Below, in pieces: positions 52,810-61,783 of a stretch of DNA of 64,000 nt. The notes below the pieces were generated by a model. It was not told the origin of the DNA and ran no database searches. It saw nothing but the letters and a program-made list of their open reading frames with translations. Within the stretch, counting starts at the first letter, position 1, and each line of letters opens with the position of its first letter. The DNA comes from Paraburkholderia sp. PGU19 (GTDB lineage Bacteria; Pseudomonadota; Gammaproteobacteria; Burkholderiales; Burkholderiaceae): contig NZ_AP023183.1 of the NCBI RefSeq assembly GCF_013426915.1, positions 788,822 through 852,821 on the forward strand. Reading direction: 5' to 3'. A program made the translations under genes and the position numbers.

Positions 52810-53600
52810 CGGAATTCCTCGATGGCCTGTTGCAGCAGTTCGTCAGGCAGATGATTCAGACCGCGGGGCACGGCCAGCTGCATCGCGGTGCGCAGGATTC
52901 GCCCGGCGTGTCGCGGCAGACCACGTGAAGCCTGCCGTAGCAGCTCAAGCCCGGAGTCGGCCAGCAGCGTATGCGTGCAGCCGGCGCTCTTCAGGGCGTG
53001 CGTGATCAACTGCGCGAAACGCTCGCGCTCGATGACGGGCTTCAGTTGCACGCGCGCCTGGATACGTCCGTACAGCGCGGCATAGGGCGCACGTTCGAGC
53101 GTGGTGGCCAGATTCGGATGCGCGGCCAGCCACACGGTGAGCAGGTTGCGCGAATCGAAGGCGAAGTTCAGGAACGACGGGAAGTCGCGGAAGAACTCGA
53201 TGGGCAGGTTCTGCGCCTCGTCGATGATCCATACCACCAGCAACTGCTTGCCCTCGACGAGCTCGGTGATACGCTGCTTCAGCTCGCGCCACAGGTCGGC
53301 ACGCCGGTAGCTGGGCTCCAGTCCGAGCGCTCGTGCAAGCGACCGGTACAGGTCGATGCGGCCGAACTCCGTTTCGGCGAGATAAATGACGAGATAGCGA
53401 TGCGGATTGAGGCTGCGAGTGAGATGGCGTAGTGCCGCGGTCTTGCCCACGCCCGGTTCGCCCGTCAGCAGGCCGATACCGGGACTGGTGAGCAGCCACT
53501 GGAAGCGCTCGGTGAGCTGGGCAAGCGCGCCATCGTCCCACAGGTCCGTCGAATCCTTGTCCAGCGGCGCGCAGCGCAGGCCGAAGTGTTGTCGGTACAT
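52806..53600 (-). CDS. TniB/ExeA-like AAA ATPase of the transposon
   Basis: 264 residues starting MYRQHFGLRCAPLDKDSTDL. Walker A TGEPGVGKTAAL (about residues 45-56), Walker B VVWIIDEAQNLP, and sensor-like TVWLAAHPNLATTL fit the ExeA/TniB/IstB type of AAA+ proteins. In such elements the ATPase picks the target and activates the DDE transposase. It starts two bases after the transposase stop. Confidence 0.88.
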   Translation of the reverse strand: MYRQHFGLRCAPLDKDSTDLWDDGALAQLTERFQWLLTSPGIGLLTGEPGVGKTAALRHLTRSLNPHRYLVIYLAETEFGRIDLYRSLARALGLEPSYRRADLWRELKQRITELVEGKQLLVVWIIDEAQNLPIEFFRDFPSFLNFAFDSRNLLTVWLAAHPNLATTLERAPYAALYGRIQARVQLKPVIERERFAQLITHALKSAGCTHTLLADSGLELLRQASRGLPRHAGRILRTAMQLAVPRGLNHLPDELLQQAIEEFR

Positions 53601-53602
53601 GG

Positions 53603-54922
53603 TCAGCCCTCCGTGCGGTAATGACGCTGATGCACGAGCTCGAGCAGGTTCGGCCCTGATGCTGCGGCATGGGTGGCAGGCTGCGTCGATGGCCGCTGCC
53701 GCCGGCGCGTGCAGTTGGCCACCGTATCCAGTTCGGTGGCGAGGCCCAGGGCCTGCCCGGTCTGGCTCTCGACGCGTAGGACGGTGCCGGCGTGCGGATC
53801 AACCACGAGCACGACCATCTGTCCGGTGAGCTCGTACGGGACCTCAAAGCGTTTGCCGTTGAACGACACGGTGCCATCACGACGCACATGGCGCGAGATG
53901 CGATGCAGGAACAGTTCGTCCAACCGCGCAGCGAGTGTGCCGAGCTGCCGGATGCGCGGCAGGTCCCGCTGGTAGCGTGAGAGCGGCGTGTGCTCGCCAA
54001 GTGCACCGTGTTTGCGGCGATGGTAGACCTGCTCGATCCATGCCCATAGCCGGGCGTTCAGGTCCGCCATGTCACGGATATGCGTCGCGTCGAGTTCGGC
54101 AAGGAACTGTTCGCGTAACGTGCGGTGCCAGCGCTCGAGCTTGCCTTTGCTGGTCGGCTGGTACGGCCGGCAATGCACGAGCCGGATTGACAGTTGCGCG
54201 CAGATGCCCTGCAGCGTTGAGGCACGATAGGCGGCGCCGTTGTCGACGACGAGCGTCTTCGGCACGCCGCGTCTGAGCAGCGCCTGCTTGAGCACGCCTT
54301 CAATGTCGAGCGCCGTCTCCGAGGTGCAGAACGCGCAATGGGCGATCAGCCGCGAGGCGTCGTCCATCAGCGACACGAGGTACGTCTTTGTACGCTTGCC
54401 GCCGAAGGACAGTGTCGGGCCGTGCAGCACATCGCCGTACCAGATTGAACCGGCATACTCGGCCTCGAAGCTGCGTTTCTCCTCAGGCACGACATCGGGA
54501 CCGGCAATGCGTGAGATGCCGTGCGCCTTGAGCAGACGATGCACCGCGCAGCGCGAGAGCGTGTCGCGTGGCACCACGCCGGCGGCCTCCAGCAGCAGCC
54601 GGATCTGGCGGATCGATCGGCGCGGGCTCTCGCGTTTGGCCGCGAGCACGGCGCCCTGTATGGCTTCAGGCAACTTCGAGCGGCCCACATCAGTACGGGC
54701 GTGATCGGCGAGTCCCGTCAGACCATCACGTCGCCATGCGTAGTACCACTTGAGCAGCGTCTTCTCGCTGATATGACGGCGGCGCGAGCCGGGAATGGCG
54801 TATTCCTGCTGCGCGAGCTGTTGAACGATCTGCTGCAGCTCGCCGTGGCCCAGCCGTTCGCGGCTGACGAGCGGACCGAGCACCGACAGGCGAAACAGGG
54901 CCTTCGGATCGACTTCGTTCAT
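53603..54922 (-). CDS. DDE integrase-type transposase (TniA/Mu-like)
   Basis: 439 residues starting MNEVDPKALFRLSVLGPLVS. N-terminal helix-turn-helix parts (SEKTLLKWYYAWRRDGLTGL and SIRQIRLLLEAAG) are followed by the rve core: IWYGDVLHGP (Asp), LVVDNGAAYRAS (Asp) and TSKGKLERWHRTLREQFLAE (Glu). A Mu-type C-terminal beta domain follows (GTVSFNGKRFEVPYELTGQM, VVLVVDPHAG). It is co-transcribed with the AAA ATPase. Confidence 0.9.
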   Translation of the reverse strand: MNEVDPKALFRLSVLGPLVSRERLGHGELQQIVQQLAQQEYAIPGSRRRHISEKTLLKWYYAWRRDGLTGLADHARTDVGRSKLPEAIQGAVLAAKRESPRRSIRQIRLLLEAAGVVPRDTLSRCAVHRLLKAHGISRIAGPDVVPEEKRSFEAEYAGSIWYGDVLHGPTLSFGGKRTKTYLVSLMDDASRLIAHCAFCTSETALDIEGVLKQALLRRGVPKTLVVDNGAAYRASTLQGICAQLSIRLVHCRPYQPTSKGKLERWHRTLREQFLAELDATHIRDMADLNARLWAWIEQVYHRRKHGALGEHTPLSRYQRDLPRIRQLGTLAARLDELFLHRISRHVRRDGTVSFNGKRFEVPYELTGQMVVLVVDPHAGTVLRVESQTGQALGLATELDTVANCTRRRQRPSTQPATHAAASGPNLLELVHQRHYRTEG

Positions 54923-55053
54923 AGGTGTTCCCCGTAAAAATGAAGGACCCCATATGAAACCGCCAATGCGCGAGCTCGGGCAGTGAGCAAAGTGTGTGGG
55001 GTACCCGTTGCAGCGCAGACTTCGCCGTCGCGCAGCGAACGAGAATTACCCGA

Positions 55054-55629
55054 TCACGGGACAGCGACACTGTCGTGATCGAGCCAGGCCATCGCTTCGC
55101 ACAGTGGCATCAACTGGAGACAGGCGAGCCAGAAAGTGGCGAAGCCTACGCTGCGTCCGAGCGATGCAAACCGGCTGCGCAGATGAAAGGCGAAATGCTC
55201 ATGCCTGGTCTCCAGCCATTGCCACCATCGCCGCACGGTGTGATGCCCGAGCGCGAAGATCGCAGCGGTACGGCGCAGCGAGGCGCCCGCGATCAGCAGG
55301 AGCAGCACCTGCTGCTGCAGCGCCCAGCCATACCAGCGGCGCGGGCAGATGCACAGCGGCAGGCGCGAACAGGTGCGTCGACACGACGGACACCGGAAAC
55401 GCGGTATCGGAAGCGGATTGAGATCGCCGTCGGCGCTGCGGTCAGCCTTGCGGTCGTAACAGCCATGCCCCCACAGGCAACCGAAGCCGCAATGCGGACA
55501 ACAATCGGGACGATATGACTGGGGTGTGGCGACGACGGCGCGAAGATGTTGTTCGAAAGTGAGAAACGCAAATACAATTCGATGCATGGCCACTTTGTTC
55601 TTGATGTTCGTACGGCGTTTGGTAGACAT
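55054..55629 (-). CDS. DUF6431-like zinc-binding protein of the transposon
   Basis: 191 residues starting MSTKRRTNIKNKVAMHRIVF. CCPHCGFGCLWGHGCYDRKA and IPRFRCPSCRRTCSRLPLCI give two Cys pairs for zinc, followed by CPRRWYGWALQQQVLLLLIA and a helix-turn-helix-like ASLRRTAAIFALGHHTVRRW. I recall this kind of protein (DUF6431) beside similar transposases. It probably binds DNA and may help target or end recognition. First gene in the transposon. Confidence 0.65.
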   Translation of the reverse strand: MSTKRRTNIKNKVAMHRIVFAFLTFEQHLRAVVATPQSYRPDCCPHCGFGCLWGHGCYDRKADRSADGDLNPLPIPRFRCPSCRRTCSRLPLCICPRRWYGWALQQQVLLLLIAGASLRRTAAIFALGHHTVRRWWQWLETRHEHFAFHLRSRFASLGRSVGFATFWLACLQLMPLCEAMAWLDHDSVAVP

Positions 55630-55775
55630 CGCACGATATCAGAGCAACACTGGCCATCCTCACATCTGCACTGTCTCGCGCTGCTCGAGGGGATGTTCAG
55701 AAATTCCACCTCGCCGATCACGCGACAAACTCATCCCTCGATTCTCAAATTGTTCGCGACGTAACACCTGTCCCG

Positions 55776-56123
55776 TTAGTTTCTGGCATTAATCGTGCAT
55801 ACCATTGCGGTATCTTGGGAACGGAGATACCGTGATGAGAACGGGCAGACCGAGGGTTTTGCGATTTTCAGCTCCATCTGCAAGCGCTTGTTCTTCGCTC
55901 GCAGACGTGAGAGCTCCGTCTGTTCCGCCGCGACGACTTTCCTTTCGCGCCGGGGCCGTTCAGCTTGCCGGCCTCCGACGCTTTGAGCCAGTTGCGCCAC
56001 GTCTGGATCGACATGCTTAGTTCGCCGGCCACGGCGCCGGGGGACGCCTTGTCCGTCCTTGACTCGTTGCACGGCTGCTTCCTTGAACTCCGCCGGGTAC
56101 CCCTGGTGCGGTAGCTTGAACAT
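55776..56123 (-). pseudogene. IS3-family OrfA, decayed
   Basis: On the minus strand MFKLPHQGYPAEFKEAAVQR, VKDGQGVP is the start of an IS3-type OrfA; the middle is frameshifted, and VVAAEQTELSRLRAKNKRLQ, MELKIAK returns at the coiled-coil end. OrfB is absent, and the transposon duplication lies only a few bases away. An inactive remnant. Confidence 0.7.
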
Positions 56124-56369
56124 TTCTTCTTTTCTTCCTCTGGGTCGAGTTGATACGCGACCTGCTGGAAGGCGAAATTTCAGGGGAAGCTCAGTGTGCC
56201 TTCCGCAATAACCGGGTTCATGGCCAAGGCTTATGCTATCCATTGGCATCGTAGATTAGTGACTGCGCAGCGCTTTCCAGGAACCGTTGCCTATGCTTTT
56301 CGAAAGGCCGAATGGTCGAGCAATGAACGACTTGCAGTTGGTGTATCCAAAGTATTCGAAGGGGGGACC

Positions 56370-56560
56370 ATCTTGCTTTCGCTATACCACTGCGTGAGTG
56401 CACGCTCATTCCGGCCTCTCTGGATGCTGGAGGAACTCGGCTACCTTACGAACCGGTGATGTTGCCGTTCCCTCCTCGGGCGCTGGACCGCAGTTATCTT
56501 CAGGTCAACCCGCTCGGAACGGTTCCGCTGCTGATCGACGGCGATACTCGAATGACTTAG
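56370..56560 (+). pseudogene. Glutathione S-transferase, N-terminal remnant
   Basis: LYHCVSARSFRPLWMLEELG is the thioredoxin-fold start of a glutathione S-transferase with the Ser/Cys-Arg-Ser region. After a one-base shift at about 56440 the frame continues VMLPFPPRALDRSYLQVNPL, GTVPLLIDGDTRM and then stops (TAG 56558-56560). The C-terminal helical domain is missing. Confidence 0.65.
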
Positions 56561-56576
56561 TCTGATTCGGCCTCGC

Positions 56577-56753
56577 TCACGGTAACAGATGACGAGGCGC
56601 TCCTGCCAGGAAAGCGCGCATGTCGATGCACACGCCTTGGTAATAGATGCATGGTTCCTCGGTCGGTGAATCTTGAGTGAGGAACATGAAACTGGCGACG
56701 ATTAAAAAACCTGCGGCCGCGAGCATTAGAATCGCTCCAGTACGTCGCTTCAT
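56577..56753 (-). CDS. Small membrane-anchored or secreted protein, unknown
   Basis: 58 residues from ATG at 56753, with GGGGAGACTGCG directly ahead. MKRRTGAILMLAAAGFLIVA gives a positive start and one hydrophobic segment, followed by SFMFLTQDSPTEEPCIYYQG, VCIDMRAFLAGAPRHLLP, a short outer part with two Cys. Same strand as, and 100 bases after, the F420 operon. I do not recognise it; the good ribosome site and signal-like layout support a real gene. Confidence 0.5.
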   Translation of the reverse strand: MKRRTGAILMLAAAGFLIVASFMFLTQDSPTEEPCIYYQGVCIDMRAFLAGAPRHLLP

Positions 56754-56852
56754 CGCAGTCTCCCCGTTCCTCTAGGCTTTTTCGGCATATCAGAATTGAT
56801 GTATTCCGTCCCTTACGTATGCGGTAGGTGTCGCATACCTTTCGGTGGGCGT

Positions 56853-59279
56853 TCATCGTCCAGGAGTGGAAACCTGAATCAGTCTGATGGTTGTCGAGTC
56901 GCTCCGACCGGCGTGGGCTGCGCCGGCGGCGGCAACCCGTTCTTCGGGCGCCGTACCGTACGTCGTAGTCCGCTGCCGAGGTAGCCGCCCTGCAGACCTA
57001 ATGAGCACCGAGAGTGCCGCGGGCGTCATCTCCTGGCCGTGAACCGCACCAGCGCTTCTGGTGATTGATTCATTCATCAGCGTGCCACCCATATCGTTGA
57101 CGCCCGCGCTGAGTGCGGCCTGTGCACCGATCGGCCCCATCTTGACCCACGACGTCTGTATGTTCCGAACGTGCGGATGGAGCACGAGTCGCGATACGGC
57201 ATGCATGAGCAGTGCTTCGCGAAACGTTGGGCCCTTGCGTGATTTGCCTTTGCGATAGATCGGCGATTCCATATGGACGAACGCAAGCGGGACGAATTCA
57301 GTGATGCCCCCGGTGTTGGCAGCGAGATTACGCAGCCGGAGTAGATGGCGGGCCCAGTGTTCAAGCCGCTCGATGTGGCCGAACATGATCGTAGCCGTGC
57401 TCTTGAGGCCCAGACTGTGTGCTGCGCCCATCACCTCCAGCCATTGATCGGTCTTCAGCTTGTCAGGGCAAAGCGTTGCGCGCACTTCGTCGTCAAGGAT
57501 CTCCGCCGCGGTTCCGGGGAGCGTCCCGAGGCCTGCATTCTTCAAGCGCGACAGGTATTCCTCGAGCGGCAGGCCAACCGTTTGAGCACCTTGCCAGATC
57601 TCGAGAGGGGAAAAAGCGTGAACGTGAATGTCGGGCGCGGCTGCCTTGACGGTTTTAAGAATCGAGAGATAGTTTTCTCCCGTATACGACGGATGAATGC
57701 CCCCTTGCAGACAAACCTCGGTCGCGCCCCGTTCCCATGCTTCCCGAACACGATTGGCGATCTCGGCTTGATCAAGGTCATACCCGGCGCCGCGGTGAAT
57801 GCGTTGGCCCTTGGAGAATGCGCAGAATTGACAGTGGAAGTAGCAGATGTTGGTGTAGTTGATGTTGCGGGTGACCACGTAACTCACTGTGTCACCGCAC
57901 TCGGCCCGCCGCAATTGGTCTGCCGCGTGGCAGACGTGGGCAAAGTCTTCGCCCCGTGCCTGGAAAAGACGGACTACATCTTGCTCATCCAGAGAGCCGC
58001 CGTTCGCCGCACGCCGGACAATTTCGTCGAGTTCCGGGCTGACTAGCGCCCGATCGGCTTCGCGCAGGTAAGCGAGATCAGCTGTCGGCGGTGGCACTTC
58101 ACCGCCTGCCACCCAATCGTCAATCCGCGCGAAGCCCTCAGTGTCGATCTTGCGGAGGATGGACGTACGGAGCCCGTCGTCAACCCAGCGGGCAGTGTCG
58201 AGGGCGTATCGCGGATAGATGGTCAACCGCTCTTGCAGATACTTTCCGTTCGCCAGCGTTTCCTGGGTTAGCTCTTCGAGATGAGGCCAAGGGGCTTCGG
58301 GATTGACGAAATCGGCAGTCAAAGGCGAGACGCCGCCCCAGTCGTTGATGCCGGCTTCCAGTAGTGTACGCAGCACGCCGGGGGAAAGGTTGGGAGGAGC
58401 CTGGATTCCCATGTCCGAACCAAAAATAATCCGGGCGACTGCAATCGTCCAGCACAATTCGTCGAGGCTGGGCTCCACGGCGTCAGCCATCGGCGTGCCA
58501 GCTTTGGCACGGAAATTCTGGACGATGACTTCTTGCAGATTTCCGTAGCGATCCTGTATATCTCGCAACGCGAGGAGCGCTTCGACGCGCTCGCGCCGGG
58601 TTTCTCCGATACCTATGAGAATTCCGGAAGTCATGGGGACGTTTTGCCGTCCTGCAGCCTCGAGCGTGGCGAGCCGCGCTGCCGGGATTTTGTCGGGACT
58701 GCCGAAATGGGGCATCCCACGCTGGCAGAGGCGGTCGGACGCGGATTCCAGCATGATGCCCATGGAGGGCGCTACTCGGCGTAGCTTGGTGACCTCCTCA
58801 TCGGAGAGGCAGCCGGCGTTGACGTGCGGGAGCAGGCCGGTCTCCTTGAACACCGCTGCGGCAACGTGCGCCACGTAGTCAATGGTCGTTTCGAAGCCGA
58901 ACTTGTCCAACGCTTCCCGCGCAGCCGGGTAGCGCAGTTCCGGTTTCTCGCCAAGCGTGAACAGCGCTTCCTTGCAGCCCATGCGGGCGCCTGCGCGGGC
59001 TGTCTCGAGCATCTCATCGAGCGTCAGGTACGCTGTATCGACGGATGGGGACTGCCGTGAAAATGTGCAATAGTGGCAGACGTCCCTGCAAAGCCGCGTG
59101 ACGGGCAAGAACACCTTACGGGAATAGGTGACGACATTACGCGCTCCACGGTCGCGAATTTCCGTCGCGGCGGCCAACAGCAGCGGCATGTCGTTACAGG
59201 CGGCGAGCATGAGCGCTTCGGTTGCGGACGGCAGAGCGCCACTCGCGGCGGCGCGGATCACAGCTCGGATATCGGTCAT
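56853..59279 (-). CDS. fbiC: CofG/CofH fusion, FO synthase
   Basis: 808 residues from ATG at 59279, which overlaps the cofC stop (ATGA); the longer frame to 59354 is rejected. Two radical-SAM halves: the CofG-like half with CRDVCHYC (Cys64, Cys68, Cys71) and the CofH-like half with CYFHCQFC (Cys479, Cys483, Cys486). Together they make the deazaflavin FO from tyrosine and the flavin precursor 5-amino-6-ribitylamino-uracil. The fused form is typical of FbiC in actinobacteria and of F420-making proteobacteria. Both halves look intact. FO synthesis is the dedicated first step, so this cell should make F420 if the operon is expressed. Confidence 0.97.
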   Translation of the reverse strand: MTDIRAVIRAAASGALPSATEALMLAACNDMPLLLAAATEIRDRGARNVVTYSRKVFLPVTRLCRDVCHYCTFSRQSPSVDTAYLTLDEMLETARAGARMGCKEALFTLGEKPELRYPAAREALDKFGFETTIDYVAHVAAAVFKETGLLPHVNAGCLSDEEVTKLRRVAPSMGIMLESASDRLCQRGMPHFGSPDKIPAARLATLEAAGRQNVPMTSGILIGIGETRRERVEALLALRDIQDRYGNLQEVIVQNFRAKAGTPMADAVEPSLDELCWTIAVARIIFGSDMGIQAPPNLSPGVLRTLLEAGINDWGGVSPLTADFVNPEAPWPHLEELTQETLANGKYLQERLTIYPRYALDTARWVDDGLRTSILRKIDTEGFARIDDWVAGGEVPPPTADLAYLREADRALVSPELDEIVRRAANGGSLDEQDVVRLFQARGEDFAHVCHAADQLRRAECGDTVSYVVTRNINYTNICYFHCQFCAFSKGQRIHRGAGYDLDQAEIANRVREAWERGATEVCLQGGIHPSYTGENYLSILKTVKAAAPDIHVHAFSPLEIWQGAQTVGLPLEEYLSRLKNAGLGTLPGTAAEILDDEVRATLCPDKLKTDQWLEVMGAAHSLGLKSTATIMFGHIERLEHWARHLLRLRNLAANTGGITEFVPLAFVHMESPIYRKGKSRKGPTFREALLMHAVSRLVLHPHVRNIQTSWVKMGPIGAQAALSAGVNDMGGTLMNESITRSAGAVHGQEMTPAALSVLIRSAGRLPRQRTTTYGTAPEERVAAAGAAHAGRSDSTTIRLIQVSTPGR

Positions 59280-59989
59280 GGTGCGGCCTCCATTGGGTTC
59301 CGGAATACCGGGGGGGCGATTTTCGCGAGAAATGCGGCAGTGTGCGAACTGCACGCGTCCGCTCGTGCAGCGTCCTTGAGCATCTCGAGATCGTCTACCG
59401 TGTCTACGTCGAGCGCGGTAGCAGGCATCTCAACGTTGGCGACGATGCGATGCTGCCGAGCGCATTCGTCGGCGTGCAGAGCATGACTACCTGCCCCGTA
59501 GTGATAAGTGAATGCGTCTGGCCGCTCCGCCAGACAGATGTTCGTACCGCCATCGCGCGAACGGGCAAGCACGACGCGGCCCGTGCCGCTGAGATTGCGC
59601 CAGGTATCGAACACATGCGTGAGGGCACGAGCCGTCAGCAGCGGCAGATCGGCATGCACCACCAGCAGCGCAGTCGCACCTCTTGCGACCGCGACTCGCG
59701 CGGCGCCGGCGATCGCTGCATTCAATCCCGGCGCCGCAGCGACGCTGCGTTCGTCAAGCCAGGCCGCGCCGTTGCTGGCGGCAAGTTGTTGAACCGCCGG
59801 CGAATCCGACAGCACGCAAACGTGCCGAGCCACCTTCGTGCTTTGCAGGGCGGACAGCACGTCTTCGGCCATGGCGCGAGCGAGCTCGGCGCGGGCGGCT
59901 GGACTTAGCGCGGTACTCAGCCGACTCTTCGCAATCGCAAAGTCTTTGACGGGCACAACGGCCCAAATCACGTCAGCGCGAGAGGTCAT
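59276..59989 (-). CDS. cofC: Phospholactate/phosphoglycerate guanylyltransferase CofC
   Basis: 237 residues starting MTSRADVIWAVVPVKDFAIA, with KSRLSTALSP, the LLVVHADLPLLTARAL nucleotide site and ARSRDGGTNICLAERPDAFT. CofC joins GTP to a three-carbon phospho acid. In the related Mycetohabitans rhizoxinica CofC is known to prefer 3-phosphoglycerate, giving 3PG-F420; whether this one does cannot be read by eye. Overlaps fbiC by four bases and cofD by 17. Confidence 0.93.
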   Translation of the reverse strand: MTSRADVIWAVVPVKDFAIAKSRLSTALSPAARAELARAMAEDVLSALQSTKVARHVCVLSDSPAVQQLAASNGAAWLDERSVAAAPGLNAAIAGAARVAVARGATALLVVHADLPLLTARALTHVFDTWRNLSGTGRVVLARSRDGGTNICLAERPDAFTYHYGAGSHALHADECARQHRIVANVEMPATALDVDTVDDLEMLKDAARADACSSHTAAFLAKIAPPVFRNPMEAAP

Positions 59990-60926
59990 GGCAATATGTG
60001 ATCACGGACCGAGCAAGACGCAGTTTGTCGTCGTCGTTATTCATCAATGTCGGCATTGCCTCACAGGCGAGGCCCAGTTCTCGTATGCACGCGACTTCAT
60101 CACTGTCCATTTCGTCGACGATAAAGGCAGTGGCAAGATCGCTGTAGTGCTTCGCCACGGAAAGCGAGGTAGTCGGCAGCCCAAGCTCGCTCATCATCTT
60201 TGCGGCAGGACCCTTGACGGCCTTGCCGCCGATAATGGGCGACACTGCAACAATAGGTGCTCGGATCGACAGCAGCGCCTCAGTCATCCCGGGGATGGCC
60301 AACATGGGGGCAATACTGATAAACGGGTTCGACGGGCAGAAAATCACCGCGCGAAGGTCGGGGGAGTCAAATGCGGCACCCAGCTCGGGATGCATCGTTG
60401 CGCGGTCCGCTCCCGCGAAGCGGAAACCCGTGACACGAGGTTCGCAGCGGTGACGTACGAAGTAGTCCTGAAAGGGCAGTTCGCCTTCTGCGGTACCAAC
60501 GATGGTGCTGACCGGGTCATCGCACATCGGCAACACACGCTGCGCAATGCCGAAGGCGACGCAAATTTCCGCTGTTACCTCGCTCAAGCGAGCCCCTTCG
60601 CGCAGCCGCTGTGTGCGATAGAGATGTGTTGCAATGTCGCGGTCGCCGAGACGGAACCAGTTCGGGCCACCAAGCTCGTACAGTGCTTCCAGGCAGTTCC
60701 ATGTCTCGCCCTCTACGCCCCAGCCCTGTGAGCGATTCGCTCTGCCGCTAAGGGTATAGGTGATCGTATCGAGGTCCGGGCATATATGCAGGCCGAGATG
60801 ATCGAAATCGTCGGCCGTGTTAGCGACAATAAGCAGTTCGTCGGGCGGCAGAGCGCGTGCCAGGCCGAGCGCCAGTTTCGCGCCTCCGACGCCGCCGGAA
60901 AACGCGATCGTGCTGATGTTTTTCAT
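59973..60926 (-). CDS. cofD: 2-phospho-L-lactate transferase CofD
   Basis: 317 residues starting MKNISTIAFSGGVGGAKLAL. The family signature GGVGGAKLALGLA, IVANTADDFDHLGLHICPDL, TITYTLSGRANRSQGWGVEG and VSPIIGGKAVKGPAAKMMSE are present. It transfers the phospho acid part from the CofC product to FO, yielding F420-0. It overlaps cofE by four bases (ATGA) and cofC by 17, so the cof genes are translationally coupled. Confidence 0.96.
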   Translation of the reverse strand: MKNISTIAFSGGVGGAKLALGLARALPPDELLIVANTADDFDHLGLHICPDLDTITYTLSGRANRSQGWGVEGETWNCLEALYELGGPNWFRLGDRDIATHLYRTQRLREGARLSEVTAEICVAFGIAQRVLPMCDDPVSTIVGTAEGELPFQDYFVRHRCEPRVTGFRFAGADRATMHPELGAAFDSPDLRAVIFCPSNPFISIAPMLAIPGMTEALLSIRAPIVAVSPIIGGKAVKGPAAKMMSELGLPTTSLSVAKHYSDLATAFIVDEMDSDEVACIRELGLACEAMPTLMNNDDDKLRLARSVITYCHDLSR

Positions 60927-61693
60927 CGGAACAAGTCCTCGCTCTTCGCGCGAATCAATGCCTTGCCGTCAGCGCTGCTGCAGCGAAAACGAATTCCACG
61001 CGCGAGTACGATCGGCGTGCCTTCGTCGGCTTGCCCCATCAAGAGAGAGCCGGCGGCGGCCAATTCATCGGCAACGGCAATTTCCGTACGTTCGAGCTTG
61101 CGCCCAAACAAGTCGGGATGGCCCACCATGTCGCGCACCGGCTCGATGCCGGCGCAGCCGATGGCGAAGCCTACGACGCCGTTGCGCCACGCTCGTCCGG
61201 CCGAGTCGTTGACGATGACGGCGATATCAACGTCGTAGCGCGCGCGCAGCGTATCGCGCAGGGCCTGAGCCGACCTGTCGGGATCCACCGGCAACAGCAG
61301 CACACGCGGATCCTCATTGTCGTCGGACGTGATGTTAGAGCGGTCAATGCCTGCATTGGCGTGTACATAACCAAGCCGGTGCTCGACGATGACGACTCCT
61401 GGCCGTTGGCGCACGACCTCGCGCGATTCGCGCAGGATCAGCTCCACCACTCGTGGATCCTTCCGGGTGACAGCGGCGAGTTCGAGGGCGGCGGCAGACG
61501 GTGTGATTTCCGACAGCCGTGCGTAGCGGCCCTCCGCCTTGGACACCACCTTTTGCGCGACGATCAGGACATCGCCGTGGGTGGGTTTCAGCCCGGCTCT
61601 CGCATAGCCGTCGGCGACGATCTTCGGGAGGTCGTCTCCTGGCTCGATTGCCGGGATGTCCGGCAGCGCGGTTAGCGTCAACTGGGTAGGCAC
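60923..61693 (-). CDS. cofE: Coenzyme F420:L-glutamate ligase CofE
   Basis: 256 residues. GDVLIVAQKVVSKAEGRYAR, VEHRLGYVHANAGIDRSNIT, IAVIVNDSAGRAWRNGVVGF and GYARAGLKPT-type start are the CofE family marks. It adds glutamates to F420-0 with GTP. The protein ends without the C-terminal nitroreductase-like domain of actinobacterial FbiB, and no separate such gene is nearby. First gene of the coupled operon after the oxidoreductase. Confidence 0.95.
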   Translation of the reverse strand: MPTQLTLTALPDIPAIEPGDDLPKIVADGYARAGLKPTHGDVLIVAQKVVSKAEGRYARLSEITPSAAALELAAVTRKDPRVVELILRESREVVRQRPGVVIVEHRLGYVHANAGIDRSNITSDDNEDPRVLLLPVDPDRSAQALRDTLRARYDVDIAVIVNDSAGRAWRNGVVGFAIGCAGIEPVRDMVGHPDLFGRKLERTEIAVADELAAAGSLLMGQADEGTPIVLARGIRFRCSSADGKALIRAKSEDLFR

Positions 61694-61783
61694 GTTCGGC
61701 TCGCTTGGGGTACGGTTTTGAGGCAGTTCTCACCTACTCGTGTTATGCAAGGGCGAGGATCCTACGGTCCCGGGACGCGCTTC

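Larger units (their letters stand above)
52376..55766 (-). mobile_element. Four-gene Mu/Tn7-like transposon, 3.4 kb
   Basis: Ends TGTTACGTCGCG (52376-52387) and CGCGACGTAACA (55755-55766) are perfectly inverted, and CCTGT flanks both sides (52371-52375 and 55767-55771) as a 5-bp target duplication. A second inverted block lies inside: TTGTCGCGTG then GTGGAAT near 52439 and its complement near 55703-55728. Multiple end repeats, 5-bp duplication and a DDE transposase with AAA ATPase recall Tn5053/Tn7/Mu-type transposition. All genes run on the minus strand: DUF6431-like, transposase, ATPase, small protein. Confidence 0.85.
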
